Of a DNA stretch of 64,000 bases, positions 33,206 to 44,159 are shown piece by piece. Location of the stretch: the NCBI GenBank assembly GCA_002049455.2, contig KV918996.1, forward strand, positions 60,586 to 124,585. The letters run 5' to 3'. A program made the position numbers and the translations under genes. Origin of the DNA: Porphyra umbilicalis (taxonomy: Eukaryota > Rhodophyta > Bangiophyceae > Bangiales > Bangiaceae). Under the pieces are notes generated by a model that saw only the letters and a program-made list of their open reading frames with translations, did no database searches and was not told the DNA's origin. Positions within the stretch are counted from its first letter, which is position 1, and the number at the start of each line of letters is the position of its first letter.

Positions 33206-34300
33206 CGTCGGCGCCGCCGTCCGTGCCGGTGCACAGCGGCGTGCCGCCGCCCGTCGTGTACGCGTCGGCGCCGCCGCCGCCGCTGCGGCCGCCGCCGCCC
33301 ACCGCGCCGCACCGCGGCGTGGCGCCGCCGTTGCTGTCGAATAGGGACGGAAGAGGGGGGGAGGAGGACCGGGGGGTCGGCCGCGACCGCCCAAGACCGC
33401 GGGACCTTGACGCGTCTGGGCTCCCCCGGGGGGGAGGGGGGGCGGGCCCGACGGCGCCCGCGTCGTCGGCGGCGACCGAGGCCCGGTGGGTGCCGGCCCC
33501 GCCCCGCCCAGCGCCCGTCCCATGGCCGGGCGGTGGCGGCGCGGTCGCAAACACTACCGCGCCCGCGCCGTCCCCGCCGTGGAGCCGCCCGGCCGGGGCG
33601 GGCGGCGGCGGGCGACCGCCCCCACCCCAGACGGAAGCGGCACGCGGCGGTGGTGCGGGCGCCGGCGCCGGCGGCGCCTGCGGCCACGCGACGAATCACC
33701 GGCGGCGGGCGGCGGGCGGCGGGTGCCCGGCGGCCGGCGGCGCTGCCACCAACGCGTCCGCGCTGGCACGGCCACGGGCGGGCGCCGAGGCGCGCCCCGC
33801 TCGCGCCCGCCCCACCGCCGCGGGCGCCCCCACCGGCGTCGTCGGCGGGGGGTGCGTCGCCGCTGCCGAGGCAAGGGCGGTAGTGGCGGGTGGTGCGGCC
33901 GCGCCGGCCGCACGGTGCGGCCACGCCGGAAGCATGGTGCGGCCACACCGGAAGCATGGTACGGCCACGCCGACCGAATACCCAAGCGACCCCCTCCTTG
34001 CCGTCCTCGGCGGGGGCGGGTTCTCCCCGGCCCCCCGCGATCCCCCTCGTCTGGGGGTGCCCCCCGAGCGTCTGTCGCACCATTGGCGGCGGCGGCGGCC
34101 GCGGTGGCCGGCCGTGACGCGCGCATGCCCGGCCTCCCCCCCTCCCCCGCCGTCGGCGGGGGCGGCTGGCAGCGCGCCCGTGCCGACCGGCGACGCGTTG
34201 GGGATCGGGTGGCGCCCCGGGCGGGCGGCGCAGAGCAACCCCGCGGTGGCGTCGCGGTTGCCCGACCGGGGCGGTGCCCCCACCCAGCGCCGAGTTAGTG
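33206..34300. other. GC-rich island with low-complexity frames
   Basis: Plus frame 33223-34446 (407 codons) and several minus frames stay open, all Ala/Gly/Pro/Arg-rich. A 20-bp direct repeat (CGGAAGCATGGTGCGGCCAC) recurs near 33929-33985. Open frames of this length are unremarkable at this GC content. No domain recognised. Confidence 0.3.
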
Positions 34301-35399
34301 GCGCCACATTGCTCTGGGGCCAAGCCGTGTGGCGCCACAAACTCTTTTTGTGGCGTCTCGGACCTGGGGTGTGCCTCGTCAGCTGGTCGCGTCAACGAAA
34401 CGGACATTGCTGGACTCTGCCTCGGAGGACTCGACAGCAATGGTAGACGGCGCTGGCCACGATCATTCAACGGGTCGCACGCATCGCCCTCAAAGACTGA
34501 AAGTCCAACGGAACCCCTATCCGTGGGCATCACGATCATCTTTTCATGAAACACTTCTGCAGATGGGAAACCTATGGGGACTCATCCCGCTTGTGTATTG
34601 CAGGTTTCGACGAAGGACCCGCCAGAAATGGAGCAGCTGCCTGAGTAGCCGGCACAGGGAGACGATTTGGCTCAGTCATTGCACAAGAGGCGCACTTTTC
34701 AGCACTGAAAGGGGTCGCTCACCGTGCCAGCACGCGCACCTGTTGCTGTCTGAGCATCCTGTAGTACGTGCTTTTGCATGCTTGGACCAGCGAAATGCAG
34801 GACATCTGCTGGGAGGCAGTGGTCACTCCCCCAAGTTCTGAATGATACCTCGGCAAAGAGTGTGAACGTCTGTCATCTTCCAGTAGCTCCACCGCCACAT
34901 GTCGGCCTAATTTCGATTTCGAAGTCCCATAGATGACGGACAACTTTCCCGCAGAACTTGTCAGGACATGCCGATCGACGTCTCTCTGGAATTGGTCGGC
35001 CACGTCGTTTGGACAGTTCGTGCCGATGTCGACCAACTTGGCTGGGCGACGGAAGCATTGGCCATATTCCTGGAAAATCGGCTTCGACGGTCTGTGCTGA
35101 CGGTGCTCACCTGGGACGGTGTGGCTCGCGATGCTATCCGTCTCGCAGCCAGCAAGGGTGCAGTGTCGCCAAGCACACCAAGCACACAGACAGGTCCCAC
35201 AAGCAGTCGCGCCCCAATAAAGGCAGTGACCACCGCCACTGCAGGTGAGCCGTCGTTCCCACCATCCACTCGACCAATACCTCCCCCGCGCACAGCGCCC
35301 ATCCCCCAGCTGGGCTCCAGCAGAAGCCTCATCGTCTTGGTGCCCCCGCCGGCCGGCGTTTCTTCCGCCCCCCGCCTCCAGACGCTGGTCACCGCAGCC
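34301..35399. other. Upstream region of the secreted-protein gene
   Basis: Mixed composition. Frames exist but show no family signature. A pyrimidine-rich stretch ending in CGCAG lies directly before ATG 35400, so a 5' UTR intron is possible. Confidence 0.3.
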
Positions 35400-36380
35400 A
35401 TGGTGTCCCGCCGCTGTCTCTACCCAATGGCTGTCTCGGCGCTACTCCCGGTCGCGCTGCTGCTGTTGGCGACTGCCGCGTCGGCTCTCTCGTGGCGCAC
35501 CTCCTCCGATGCGGTGTACGCGCTCGGCTGCGACTTCCCGTCGGCGGCCGACATTGGCCGCCGCTCCGTCCGCGGGGAGGACTGCTCCGGCGCATGTGGG
35601 CGTGTGTCTGGTTGCACCCACTTTGTGTGGTCTAGCGGCACGTGCTACTTCAAAGGTGGTCCCATTTCGCGCGATGCCGCGTTTTCTACCTCGGCGCCAG
35701 GCGCAGTGTGCGGTGTGATGAAGGGGGCGGCGGCCACGCCGACGGTGCCTGCGGAGGCGCGGCGCTTTGTCCCCATCTTTCGGTATGACGATGGGGCTGG
35801 CGACAGCTGCTTCCCAGACGACAAGCGCCAGATCTCGAGCCGGAACGGCAAGTGCGCGGCCTTTCGACGGAACGCCCCCGTCTTTGTGTCGACAGCAACG
35901 TGTGGTGACTACACGGTATTCAAATACAACCTGTGGTATGGCAAGCAGCAGTCATGCTTCCTCGGCTTCGGTAGGGGCACCAACGACAATGAGTACGTGG
36001 AGGTGTGGCTCAAGGGAGGTGCTATCGCCTGGGTCGGCTACTACCAGCACAACGGGCTGTACTACCGTCGCGTCAAGAGCGGCGGGCCGGGGATGGCGGG
36101 CAACCGGCCGGTGGTGTACATTGGAAAAAACTCCCACGGCGCGTACCACTGGGGGTGCACGGGAAACCCCTTCTCCCGTAACTTTTGCAAGGGCGGCTGT
36201 GCGTACTGGGACGACTTCCGCAACTCGAGGAAGGGCCGCTACGTCCTTGACCTGCCGGTGCTGCACGTCGACCCGACGCCGCGGTCCATCGACTGCAATG
36301 CGCCGATATGCACCAAGGGCCACTCCAAGCTGCCCAATGTCGTGAACTCGGCGTGCTACGGCGTCGAGCGCGGGTGGTAG
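35400..36380 (+). CDS. Secreted protein: PAN/Apple-like plus NLP/Vps62-like domain
   Basis: The 326-residue frame from ATG 35400 starts with a strong signal peptide (residues 1-29, AVSALLPVALLLLATAASA). Residues 44-105 form a small Cys-rich module with C44, C62, C66, C72, C82 and C104 and the phrase GCTHFVWSSGTCYFKGG, typical of PAN/Apple-type carbohydrate- or protein-binding domains. Residues about 122-320 match the pattern of a secreted family seen in diverse eukaryotes, related in layout to NPP1/NLP and Vps62-like proteins. It has FRYDDGAGDSCFPD, YNLWYGKQQSC, then GRGTNDNEYVEVWL, YYQHNGLYY, RPVVYIGKNSHGAYH and GGCAYWDDFRN. The NLP heptapeptide GHRHDWE is not conserved here (RGTNDNEYV instead), so plant-cytolytic activity should not be assumed. 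Many paired Cys fit an exported protein. No internal break; intact stop at 36378-36380. Confidence 0.8.
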   Translation: MVSRRCLYPMAVSALLPVALLLLATAASALSWRTSSDAVYALGCDFPSAADIGRRSVRGEDCSGACGRVSGCTHFVWSSGTCYFKGGPISRDAAFSTSAPGAVCGVMKGAAATPTVPAEARRFVPIFRYDDGAGDSCFPDDKRQISSRNGKCAAFRRNAPVFVSTATCGDYTVFKYNLWYGKQQSCFLGFGRGTNDNEYVEVWLKGGAIAWVGYYQHNGLYYRRVKSGGPGMAGNRPVVYIGKNSHGAYHWGCTGNPFSRNFCKGGCAYWDDFRNSRKGRYVLDLPVLHVDPTPRSIDCNAPICTKGHSKLPNVVNSACYGVERGW

Positions 36381-36818
36381 CGGGCGGCCGTGACAAGTGT
36401 ACGGTAAAGTGCGCATCTGACCACACGCTGGGTGACGTACGACGCGGAGCACACCTAAATTTAGTCAAAATCCGGCTTTTTCCAGTCTGGCGGGTATGCC
36501 GTGTTGCACGAATTGGGCCGTCAAGCGACGTGAAGCACCAACGTCTCGACGGTCAAGAAAATACGTCGATGATCAGTATGAGCATGCGGACCTCTTGGTA
36601 TGAGGGAACTGCATGGGAACAGGTGGGAACGTGTTGCTTTTATTCATGGGGGGTGCCTCAGGCGGGCCCCCTGCGTACCCATGGCGCGGCACGACCATTT
36701 TTGCGCGGTTTCTGGAAATGACCAAAGACCCCCCCAAACGTGCCAAAAACGCAAACGCAAACCCAACGGTCCGTGTGGGCGCGGCTGCAACGCTCCGTGT
36801 GCCGCGTCCGTGCCTGCG
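36381..36818. other. Downstream region, no gene
   Basis: Short frames only. The 3' end of the preceding gene's transcript probably lies here, but no polyadenylation signal stands out. Confidence 0.3.
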
Positions 36819-37436
36819 CAGTGGCGCTTAACTGGGGGTGGGACACAAGTGCCACTTTTGGCCATGTGGACCCACATTGGCGCGTGGAATCTGTATGTGC
36901 GGGGTCATACAGCCGTTCTCCCAAAAATCCCGCACTCCAACAGTTGCAAAAGAGTTCTAAATCGGCCTCTACGACCCCGCAGAGGCCGATTTGGAACTCT
37001 TTTGCAACAGTTGGAGTGCGGGATTTTTGGGAGAACGGCTGTAAGGGCAGGTTTTTTCTCTGAAGCCATGTGGATTGTCTTTCCGGGACAACGAGGACGT
37101 ATCGCTTTAAAGGCCCAGAAGCGTCTCGACGTGATGAAGAATGCCCCCCCGTATCTGGCGTACTCATTGCACCGGAAGTGCGCTTCACATGGACATGTGG
37201 AACTGCCGTAGCGCGTGCCACAGCGGCATGTGGGGACGGCCGCAATTTGTGGTATGTGGTGCAGCGCACCCGTGGCCAATCATGCGGCCCTGAGCCATGA
37301 TCCAACAAGTGAGTGTCACCACAAAACCGTGCTGATGTGGGTTGTTTTTGACTGACCACATGACTTTCCACATGATGACTCGCTGTCCGCATGACCAGAA
37401 TGGCACTTGTGTCCCACCCCCAGTTAAGCGCCACTG
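36819..37436. mobile_element. 618-bp TIR element (CAGTGGCGCTTAACTGGG)
   Basis: CAGTGGCGCTTAACTGGG followed by GGTGGGACACAAGTGCCA at 36819-36854 is repeated exactly in inverse orientation, ending at 37436. That is a perfect 36-bp TIR, with partial similarity further inwards. A CAGTG start resembles hAT termini, but no 8-bp duplication is visible (TGCCTGCG against CTTTGCCG). A hairpin MITE is nested inside at 36910-37041. Confidence 0.65.
36910..37041. mobile_element. 132-bp perfect-hairpin MITE in TA site
   Basis: Two arms of about 61 bases starting CAGCCGTTCTCCC are inverted repeats of each other with about two mismatches, separated by about ten bases (ACGACCCCGC). TA flanks both ends (36908-36909, 37042-37043). 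The whole element can fold into one hairpin. A half-copy is at 21660-21735. Confidence 0.75.
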
Positions 37437-38810
37437 CTTTGCCGCCGCGGGCGCAGCCGCCGCCCCCCGCACCGTCGCCGGTGCGTGGTGGCTCCTGCGG
37501 GACCTCGATGGCGCCGAGCCGGCAGCGGTGGCCGCCGCCGGCCGCGCGCGACCCGCCACCCGCGTCGTCACGGGGGCGGCGTCGCTCGACGACGCCAACG
37601 GCCCCGTCGTGGGTGGCTGCGTGGCCGGCGGGGCGGCGGCGGTCGCCGCTGCGGGCCGAGCCGCCGCCGCCGTCGCGGCGGCGCCCCCCGTCGGGCGGCG
37701 GGGCCCAGCGACGGCGACCGGCAACGCGGCGGCGGCGGCGGCGGCCGACCGGCGGCCGCCCCTCGACGTGGGCAGAGGGACGGCGACGCTCGCCCCGCCG
37801 CCGCCATAAATCGTGACGCGTGCGACGGCGTGGGGGGGATGGCGGCCGCCACCCCCCCCGCCGCCCCCCGGCGTCGGTCGGCCCGCGCACGAGGGGGTGC
37901 GGCGTCGCGTGGCCGCCGCTCCCCACCGACGGCGCCGCCGCGGCGGTGGATGGCGGTCCGGGTGGCGCCTCGACGGCCGCCGTCGCGGCGGCCGCCACGG
38001 CGGCACCCGCGGCCGGCGGGCGGGTCAGGCGCCGCTGCTGACGTGGGGCCCCCCCTCGTGCCGTCCCGCATCCCCCTGGTGGGCGACGCCACCTCCCCCC
38101 CGCTGCCACCGCTCTACTGCCGCTCGCCTCTTTCCCTGGGCGACGCCGTCGGCGCGCCCGCCCACCACCACGGGCGCGTGTGGGCGCCCCGCCGACGTCT
38201 CCACGTCGGCGGCTGCCGCGGCGGCGGGCCACCGCCGCAGCGGCCACCGCAGCAGCAGCGGCGGTGGAGGCAGCGGCGACGGCGGGCTGTGGCCGCCGTC
38301 GACGGCGGCGCGCCTCGGGGTGCTGCCCGCACCGCTCGCCGCAGACGTGCCACCGTCGGACACGTCCAGTGCCCCCCCGCGTCGCTGTGGCGACATGGAC
38401 GACGCGCGTCTTGAGGGCGGCGGCGGGGCCGGCGTCGGCGGCGGCGGCGGCGCCCCTTCGCGCGGTGCTGGGGTGTGCTCCCGGGGGGGGGGTCGCCGCC
38501 GCCGCCACAGGCAGAGAGACCCGTGCGCCGCCGCGGCGGCGTGGGTGGCCCGCTGGCCCCCCGCGTTTGGCAGGAACGGCGGCGGCGTGCACGGCGGGCG
38601 ACGGGGCGGCGGTCGCGGCGGCCGCGGCCGCGCCGCGGTGCCAACGCGGCGCGCATCGCCGCCGCCGCCGCCGCAGCCGCCGCCTGGCGTCGGTGGTCGT
38701 GGTGACACGCGCACGGGTGGCCGGGCCGGCCCTCCCCCCCCCCCGCCTTAGCGGCCGCCACCGACGCGCAAGGTGCAGCGGACACCGCAGCGTGCCGCGC
38801 GGCGCCCCCC
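37437..38810. other. GC-rich island with Ala/Gly-rich frames
   Basis: Very GC-rich. The plus frame to 37809 reads Ala-rich helical sequence (RVVTGAASLDDANGPVVGGC), and further coding-like patches occur in other frames (for example near 38380-38460). The minus strand is open for 644 codons (36658-38592). No domain recognised; it may be another decayed Ala-rich host gene. Confidence 0.3.
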
Positions 38811-39012
38811 TTCACTGCAGTGAATCAAGTCCTGGCAGAAAATATCGTCTTGATCGGGCCCAGACAAGGCCTGGTGTAAGGAAACCTTCAGGTACTTAGG
38901 CTTGTGACAGCACAGCAGCCAACCGCTGACGTACATGTGGCTGTCTAAGGACGCGGACTTGCTTCTAGAATGGAATAGCCGATAGCGATAGCCTGAGTTG
39001 TTGGCAATGCTC
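38811..39012 (-). repeat. Truncated inverted PIF-like MITE sharing TTA with its neighbour
   Basis: The sequence is the reverse complement of the first 200 bases of the PIF-like MITE beginning at 39016, ending TTGGCAATGCTC at 39012. The two copies are head to head and separated only by TTA (39013-39015), forming a roughly 400-bp palindrome. The distal 540 bases of this copy are missing at the junction with the GC-rich island. Confidence 0.7.
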
Positions 39013-39015
39013 TTA

Positions 39016-40101
39016 GAGCATCATTGTCAACAACTCAGGCAATCTCTATTGGCTATTCCATTTTGGAACCAAGTCCGCGTCCTTAGACAGCCACATGTAC
39101 GTCAGCGGTTGGCTGCTTTGCTGTCATTAGCCTAAGTACCTGCAGGATCCCTTACACGACGTCGTTTCTTGGCCCGATCAAGACGATATTTTCCGCCAGG
39201 GCTTGATTCACTGCAGTGGCAGTTGACAACTGTGGTGAGCAGCCGTATCAACCATAACGAAGGCGCAGAGAACGCTCGCCAGCAGACGGACACAGAAACA
39301 GGTCAAAATGTGCAGCGCTTGATGACGTCCACGCCTAGAAGGGCGTCGCTGTAGAACCATTGCCATGTACGACGGCTCATGCGGACGTTTCGGAACAGCG
39401 ACCATCTCTGCCAAGAAGTGACTGGCAGTCAATCTTGCAGACGTGGCGCACACGTTTCAGCCACTTGTTACTATATGTGGCGCTTTACTTTAGAAATCTC
39501 AGTTTTTTTGTGCAGTGCCGAACGGAGCTAGAGGCATTCAAAGGTCGAGGCCTCCAGGGCCGCTTGGTTCGAAGGTAGCCTACCAATCCATGCGGACTGC
39601 CCCTGAGAAAGCGATTTCGTGCAAGGCTCTCCGTCCAGGTCGAACGTACCTGACGTTTGTTCTTGGACAGATACAAGCGCTACGTGACAAGGAGAGAAGC
39701 ATGAAGATCGCAGGGAGCACCATCAGAAAGAGCACGTCAAAGAGCATAAGGTGTCAGTCTCATCTTGCAAACTCGTCAAGCCTCATAAGATGAGAATTCT
39801 AAAATAAAGCGCCACATATGCTGTGAAGCGGGCGTTGATCCATTACATGGGCCAATCAGAGGCTCCCGTGAGATATCCTCGGCCATTCTAAAAGCGATTC
39901 CGACTCGAATTAGAAAAGCGATAGCCGCACAGCTATTCTTGGTCAGCGGAAGCCAGAATCAAGTAGGTAGTTCGATTTCCGAACAACAAAAGGGCTTGTT
40001 CGTCTAAAAAGTGGTGTTACATCGGACTTCAGGTGCTTAATGGGACACGTTGTGCAACGTGGCGTGAATATGGCGATAGCATCTCGTTGTTAACAATGCT
40101 C
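39016..40101 (+). mobile_element. PIF/Harbinger-like MITE, copy B, with nested MITE
   Basis: The termini are GAGCATCATTGTCAACAAC and, inverted, GAGCATTGTTAACAAC. The right flank is TTG, a mutated TTA. Removing the nested 341-bp element and its TA leaves about 743 bp, matching copy A. Confidence 0.7.
39476..39816. mobile_element. 341-bp MITE, TIR TGTGGCGCTTTA, TA target site
   Basis: The left arm TGTGGCGCTTTACTTTAGAA then ATCTCA and the inverted right arm TGTGGCGCTTTATTTTAGAA then TTCTCA differ at two of 26 bases. TA flanks both ends (39474-39475, 39817-39818). The corresponding site in copy A (around 27892) is empty, so insertion followed the duplication. Confidence 0.8.
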
Positions 40102-40424
40102 TTGAACGCCTCGGCACGACCGGACACCCCCATACTGGACGTCTGAGTGGAGGGGGGTTGCCAAAGCGCCTGTGACGTGCGCCACACGTTGATAATCGCA
40201 TCTCGTGAAGCGTGTGGCAGGCGTCGCGCTTCCAAGATCCTGGGTTTTCTGCAGAGCACATCCAACAATGTCGCATTCCGCAAAGATTGCATCCACGTGT
40301 CGAACGTGGCGCTACGTGACAGCCCTACGCAGAAAACGACACATGCAGCAATGTATTGCTAACCTCCAAAAAATGGCGGTTGCAGAGAGAAGAAAAGCAG
40401 AGCCGACGACGGAGCGAAGATATG

Positions 40425-41250
40425 GCTGACCTCCAAAAAATGGCGGTTGCAGAGTGGTTGCAATCATTCAACAGCGTACGTGGACCAATGTAAGACTGAG
40501 AATCATGAGAGTTCCATACACAGTCTCCTCATGCAGCTCTGCGCACTGGAAACGCATATCGAGATCTCAAGAACTCTGAATAAGTTTGTTAATCTCATGA
40601 GAAATCATAGGTCTTGCCCAAAACCCTCTCCATGCCCTCTTCAGGACGAAGCAAGCGGCCCAAAAATCTCAGGAGATCTCATTGTGGGTTGCAATGGCTC
40701 TGCGTGCCTCTTGCAAGACACGTCGATTGGCGTGCAGGAATACTGGCAGCAACTCTCAGCCAATAGTACGATCGTGGCTTGTCGAACAGCCCATCGGACT
40801 TCATTTCTATGCTGTGTCGCCGGCTCTGCCTCCTGTCTCTCTGCAACCGCCATTGTTGAAAGGTTCGCAATATGAAGTTGGATTGGCTGCTCGACAAACT
40901 ACGATCAAACTATTGGCTGAGAGTTGTCGCCAGTAATTTTGCAAGCCAATCACCGTGTCTTGCAGGAGTCACGCAGAGCCATGGCATCGCACAATGAGAT
41001 TTCCTGACATTTTTGGGCCGCTTGCTGGGGCCTGAAGAGGGCATGGAGAGAGTTGTTGGCAACAACTGTGATTTCTCATGAGATTAACAAACTTATTCAG
41101 AGTTCTTGAGATCTCGATGAGCGTTTCCAGTGCGCAGAGCTGCACGGGGAGACTGTGTAAGGAACTCTCATGATTCCTAGGCTTCACATTTGTCCACAAA
41201 CGCTGTTAAATGATTGCAACCACTCTGCAACCGCCATATTTTGGGGGTCA
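40425..41250. repeat. Foldback pair of TTGCTGACC MITEs, copy B
   Basis: A forward copy (40425-40870) is followed at once by an inverted, truncated copy (40872-41250). The arrangement equals copy A without the 904-bp insertion, showing that the pair existed before the duplication. Confidence 0.65.
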
Positions 41251-41283
41251 GCAATTGCTATGCAGAACCCTCCACATTGAGTA

Positions 41284-41444
41284 TTGCAGTCTCCCTAATT
41301 TTGGCCGATCCCGACATGAACAACTGTGCAGAACAGATGCACGACAGCCATCCTTCCGGCCGGATAAGACCTCTCGACCAATCAGAAGTTGTATGGACTG
41401 TTGGTTGTTCTGGTCCGGATCGGCCAGAATCATGAAGACTGCAA
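41284..41444. mobile_element. 161-bp MITE, copy B
   Basis: Same termini and TA flanks as 30279-30439, with the same 161-bp length and few substitutions. Confidence 0.75.
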
Positions 41445-42992
41445 TAGTAACCAGAGGATTACCGCCGGGGGTGAGGGTGCCAATAACGTGATTTTCATTC
41501 CGAAGTAGGCTACACTGATGCCCCCAAGGCGACTCGTTGACCGGCTAGCCCGCCCCTACGGAATAATAACAAGGCGGGTTAGTGTGCATGACGTAGCACC
41601 GCCCGTACGCGGCCAAGTCGCGCGGAAATAGAAGAACATGGGCTCCAAGCCCCAAAGATCAGCCCCAACAAGCACAATACAAGACCGAGTCGCCACCGTG
41701 GTGGCGGCACGCGGCAGAGTCGACGCCGGCCAGCGGCCGCCGTGGGAGGGAGGGTGGTCGACGAGAAGAAATGAACACTGCCGGCCACAGAGGCCGTCGA
41801 AGAAAACGCGCTCGCCTGCTTCTTTAAGCCTTCCAGCTCCCCGCAGCAGTCCGCCGGCGACGCCGCCGCGCCCAGGGCGCTACGGCCGCGGCGCCCGGCG
41901 ACTATTGGCGACAGCAGCCGCGTCCCCGGTGCGCGTGCGCGCCGGGGGCAAGGGGGGTGCGGAGGGGGCGAGCGGTCTCCCGCCCCGGTGCCCCAAAAGC
42001 GCCGCCCGCTCGCCAGACACCCGTCCATGCCGCCCCTACCGGGACACGCCCGACAGCGCGGCCCTGCGTGTGGCAGCAGCGACGGGGGGGGGAAGGTGAC
42101 AGCGGAAGCGGCACCAGTGGGGAGGGGAAGACACCCGCCCGTGGTCTGTGGCCCGGTCTTCAGTGGCCAACGTGGCCGTCCGACCCCAACGCGGCTGCGA
42201 AGGAATCGGTACTTGACCGGTTACAGGTACAATGGCCATTAAGAACATAACCAGAGGATGACCGCCGGGGGTGAGGGTGTCATAATTGTCGGAGAGGAGC
42301 AGGGGCGTAACGCCCGGGCACCTCCCAGGCTGTCGGCGACGGGCGCAACCGCGTGCGCACGAACGTGCGGAGGGTGGTTGTGGCAACAAAGAAGGCGCGA
42401 ACAAATACCCTCTAGCGACACTGACAGTACAAAAGAGAAGGACCCAAAGGGTCCACCTACCGAGAGGACCTAGACGGCGCAAAGGCGCGCAAAGGCTAGG
42501 ACTCGAGAGGGACGCCAAGATTTAGATGGCGAGCAAGACGGGGCGGCGCGGGGAAAGGCCGGCGCCGCAATAATGAGACGAAAACAGACGAAAAAGAGAC
42601 GAAAGAGTAACCCCTGACCCGAGTTGGGGGGCCACTTAGGGAGGGACAGCCGTCCCACAGGCCGCAATCCGAAGAACGGAGAGACGGCAGCAAGTCCCGG
42701 TAGGGGCATAAGTACTAGACTTAGCCCCTGCCGAATGCAACACCCCCCTCGGGCCAAGACCTGGCGGTCACCCGCCAGCAAGGACGGATGCGGGGCCGCG
42801 CGAGCCGAGGAGCCGCGGGGGGTCGCCAGCGCGAGGGCGCAGGGCGGGGTCACCAGGCGACGCGGACCGCGTGGGGTCGCGCGCGCGGGCGGCGCGCGGC
42901 GGCGAGCGGCGGCGGGGCGGACATACCGCCTTGCGGGGACCGGCGGGGGCAGCGTTGAAGAACGCGGGGCGCCGGCGGCGGACGGCGACGGC

Positions 42993-44149
42993 GGGGACGA
43001 CGACGCGGTCGGCGGCGGTGGAGGCGGCACGCGCGGACGCCATCGGCGTGGGCGTGCTGCCGACTTGGGCGGATGGCGGCGACCGGGGAAGCGGCGGCGA
43101 TGGCCTACATCGCGCCTCCCTTACGGGATACGTTGAGGGCGGGGCTGCGGTGATACGCCGAGGGCGTATTGGCGGACCACGACCAGGGATTGGTGGAATC
43201 TGAGATTTCGTCAGTACTCCGATACAATTCATGGAAATACATAACGATTGCATACCGGGCTCATGACAATAGCGAAAACTCAATTACGGAATAGATGAGA
43301 ATTTAGGGAGGAGATCACGAGTCATATCGGATTGGGCATTTGCAACGACGTAGCATAAAATCCGATTGCGACATTCGATAAGATCGCAACTCTCCAGGCA
43401 TAGCGAGCGAAACGGAGAACAAAGAAAGATCGGCCGGAGTGGCGACTACCCTGGTTCTGTCGCCGTCTGGTGCCGTCGGCAGGACTGTCAGAAACACGTG
43501 TGCTGGAGGCTGGGATCAGTTCTCGCTGGCCCCATTTCAGAGAGTCGCATCAGCAGTCGAGATACGTATTGCAGTCTTATAAATTATGGACCATGGGAGC
43601 AAGTGCAACCTCCAGTCCGCACACCTGCTGAGTAACCAAGAGCTCGTATCCAGCCCAATGCATGACTAACGGCGCGAGGAGAGGGGTAAAGCCGAAGAGA
43701 GCGTCGTCGAGGGGAGCCGGGTGCGGAGAGGCCAGGGGGATTCAACGGCGTAGGCCGATAGTGAGTTCTCACCCCCCGACGTCCGGGGGTGATGGGGCGA
43801 GGGTGCGGCGTGCGACCATGTGGCAGCGTGCCGCCGGGGCGGGGCGGGAAGAGGACGGTCGGCGAGCAGGACGGGCCCCAGGAAGTGGGAGCACAACCAA
43901 CGTTGCAGGGCGGGCACGCAGACCACCGCGCGCGCGTAGTCGGAGAGCGAGCCCGCGCGGCCCCCCGAGGGACCCACCTGAAGGGGTGCTGGGCATGTGG
44001 TCGGTGGTCCGCGGTCCACCTGATTAATGTAAGGAGGAACGGTCACAACAGGTCGCATAATGTGATGCTGAGATTTGTGGGGAGCAGTAAAATTGTGGCG
44101 AGCCCGGGCAATTTTCGAGGAGTGGAGGGCGTGCCAAAGGGGCCTGGAA
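42993..44149. other. No recognisable gene
   Basis: GC-rich to about 43150 and then mixed composition. Frames on both strands are short or low-complexity. No TIR pair was found. Confidence 0.35.
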
Positions 44150-44159
44150 CGGGGGTCAC

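Larger units (their letters stand above)
39013..42992. repeat. Segmental duplication, copy B
   Basis: Co-linear with 27445-33205. It lacks the 904-bp, 765-bp and 458-bp insertions of copy A and carries a private 341-bp MITE at 39476-39816. The distance between matching positions falls stepwise from about 11.9 kb to 10.2 kb across these insertion points, which is a direct readout of the indels. Confidence 0.85.

Noticed and set aside
33223-34446. 407-codon plus frame in a GC-rich island
   Set aside because: At this GC content stop codons are rare in all frames; the sequence is low-complexity and overlapped by equally long minus frames.
36819-37436. Assignment to the hAT superfamily
   Set aside because: The CAGTG start fits, but the expected 8-bp target duplication is absent, so only a generic TIR element is reported.
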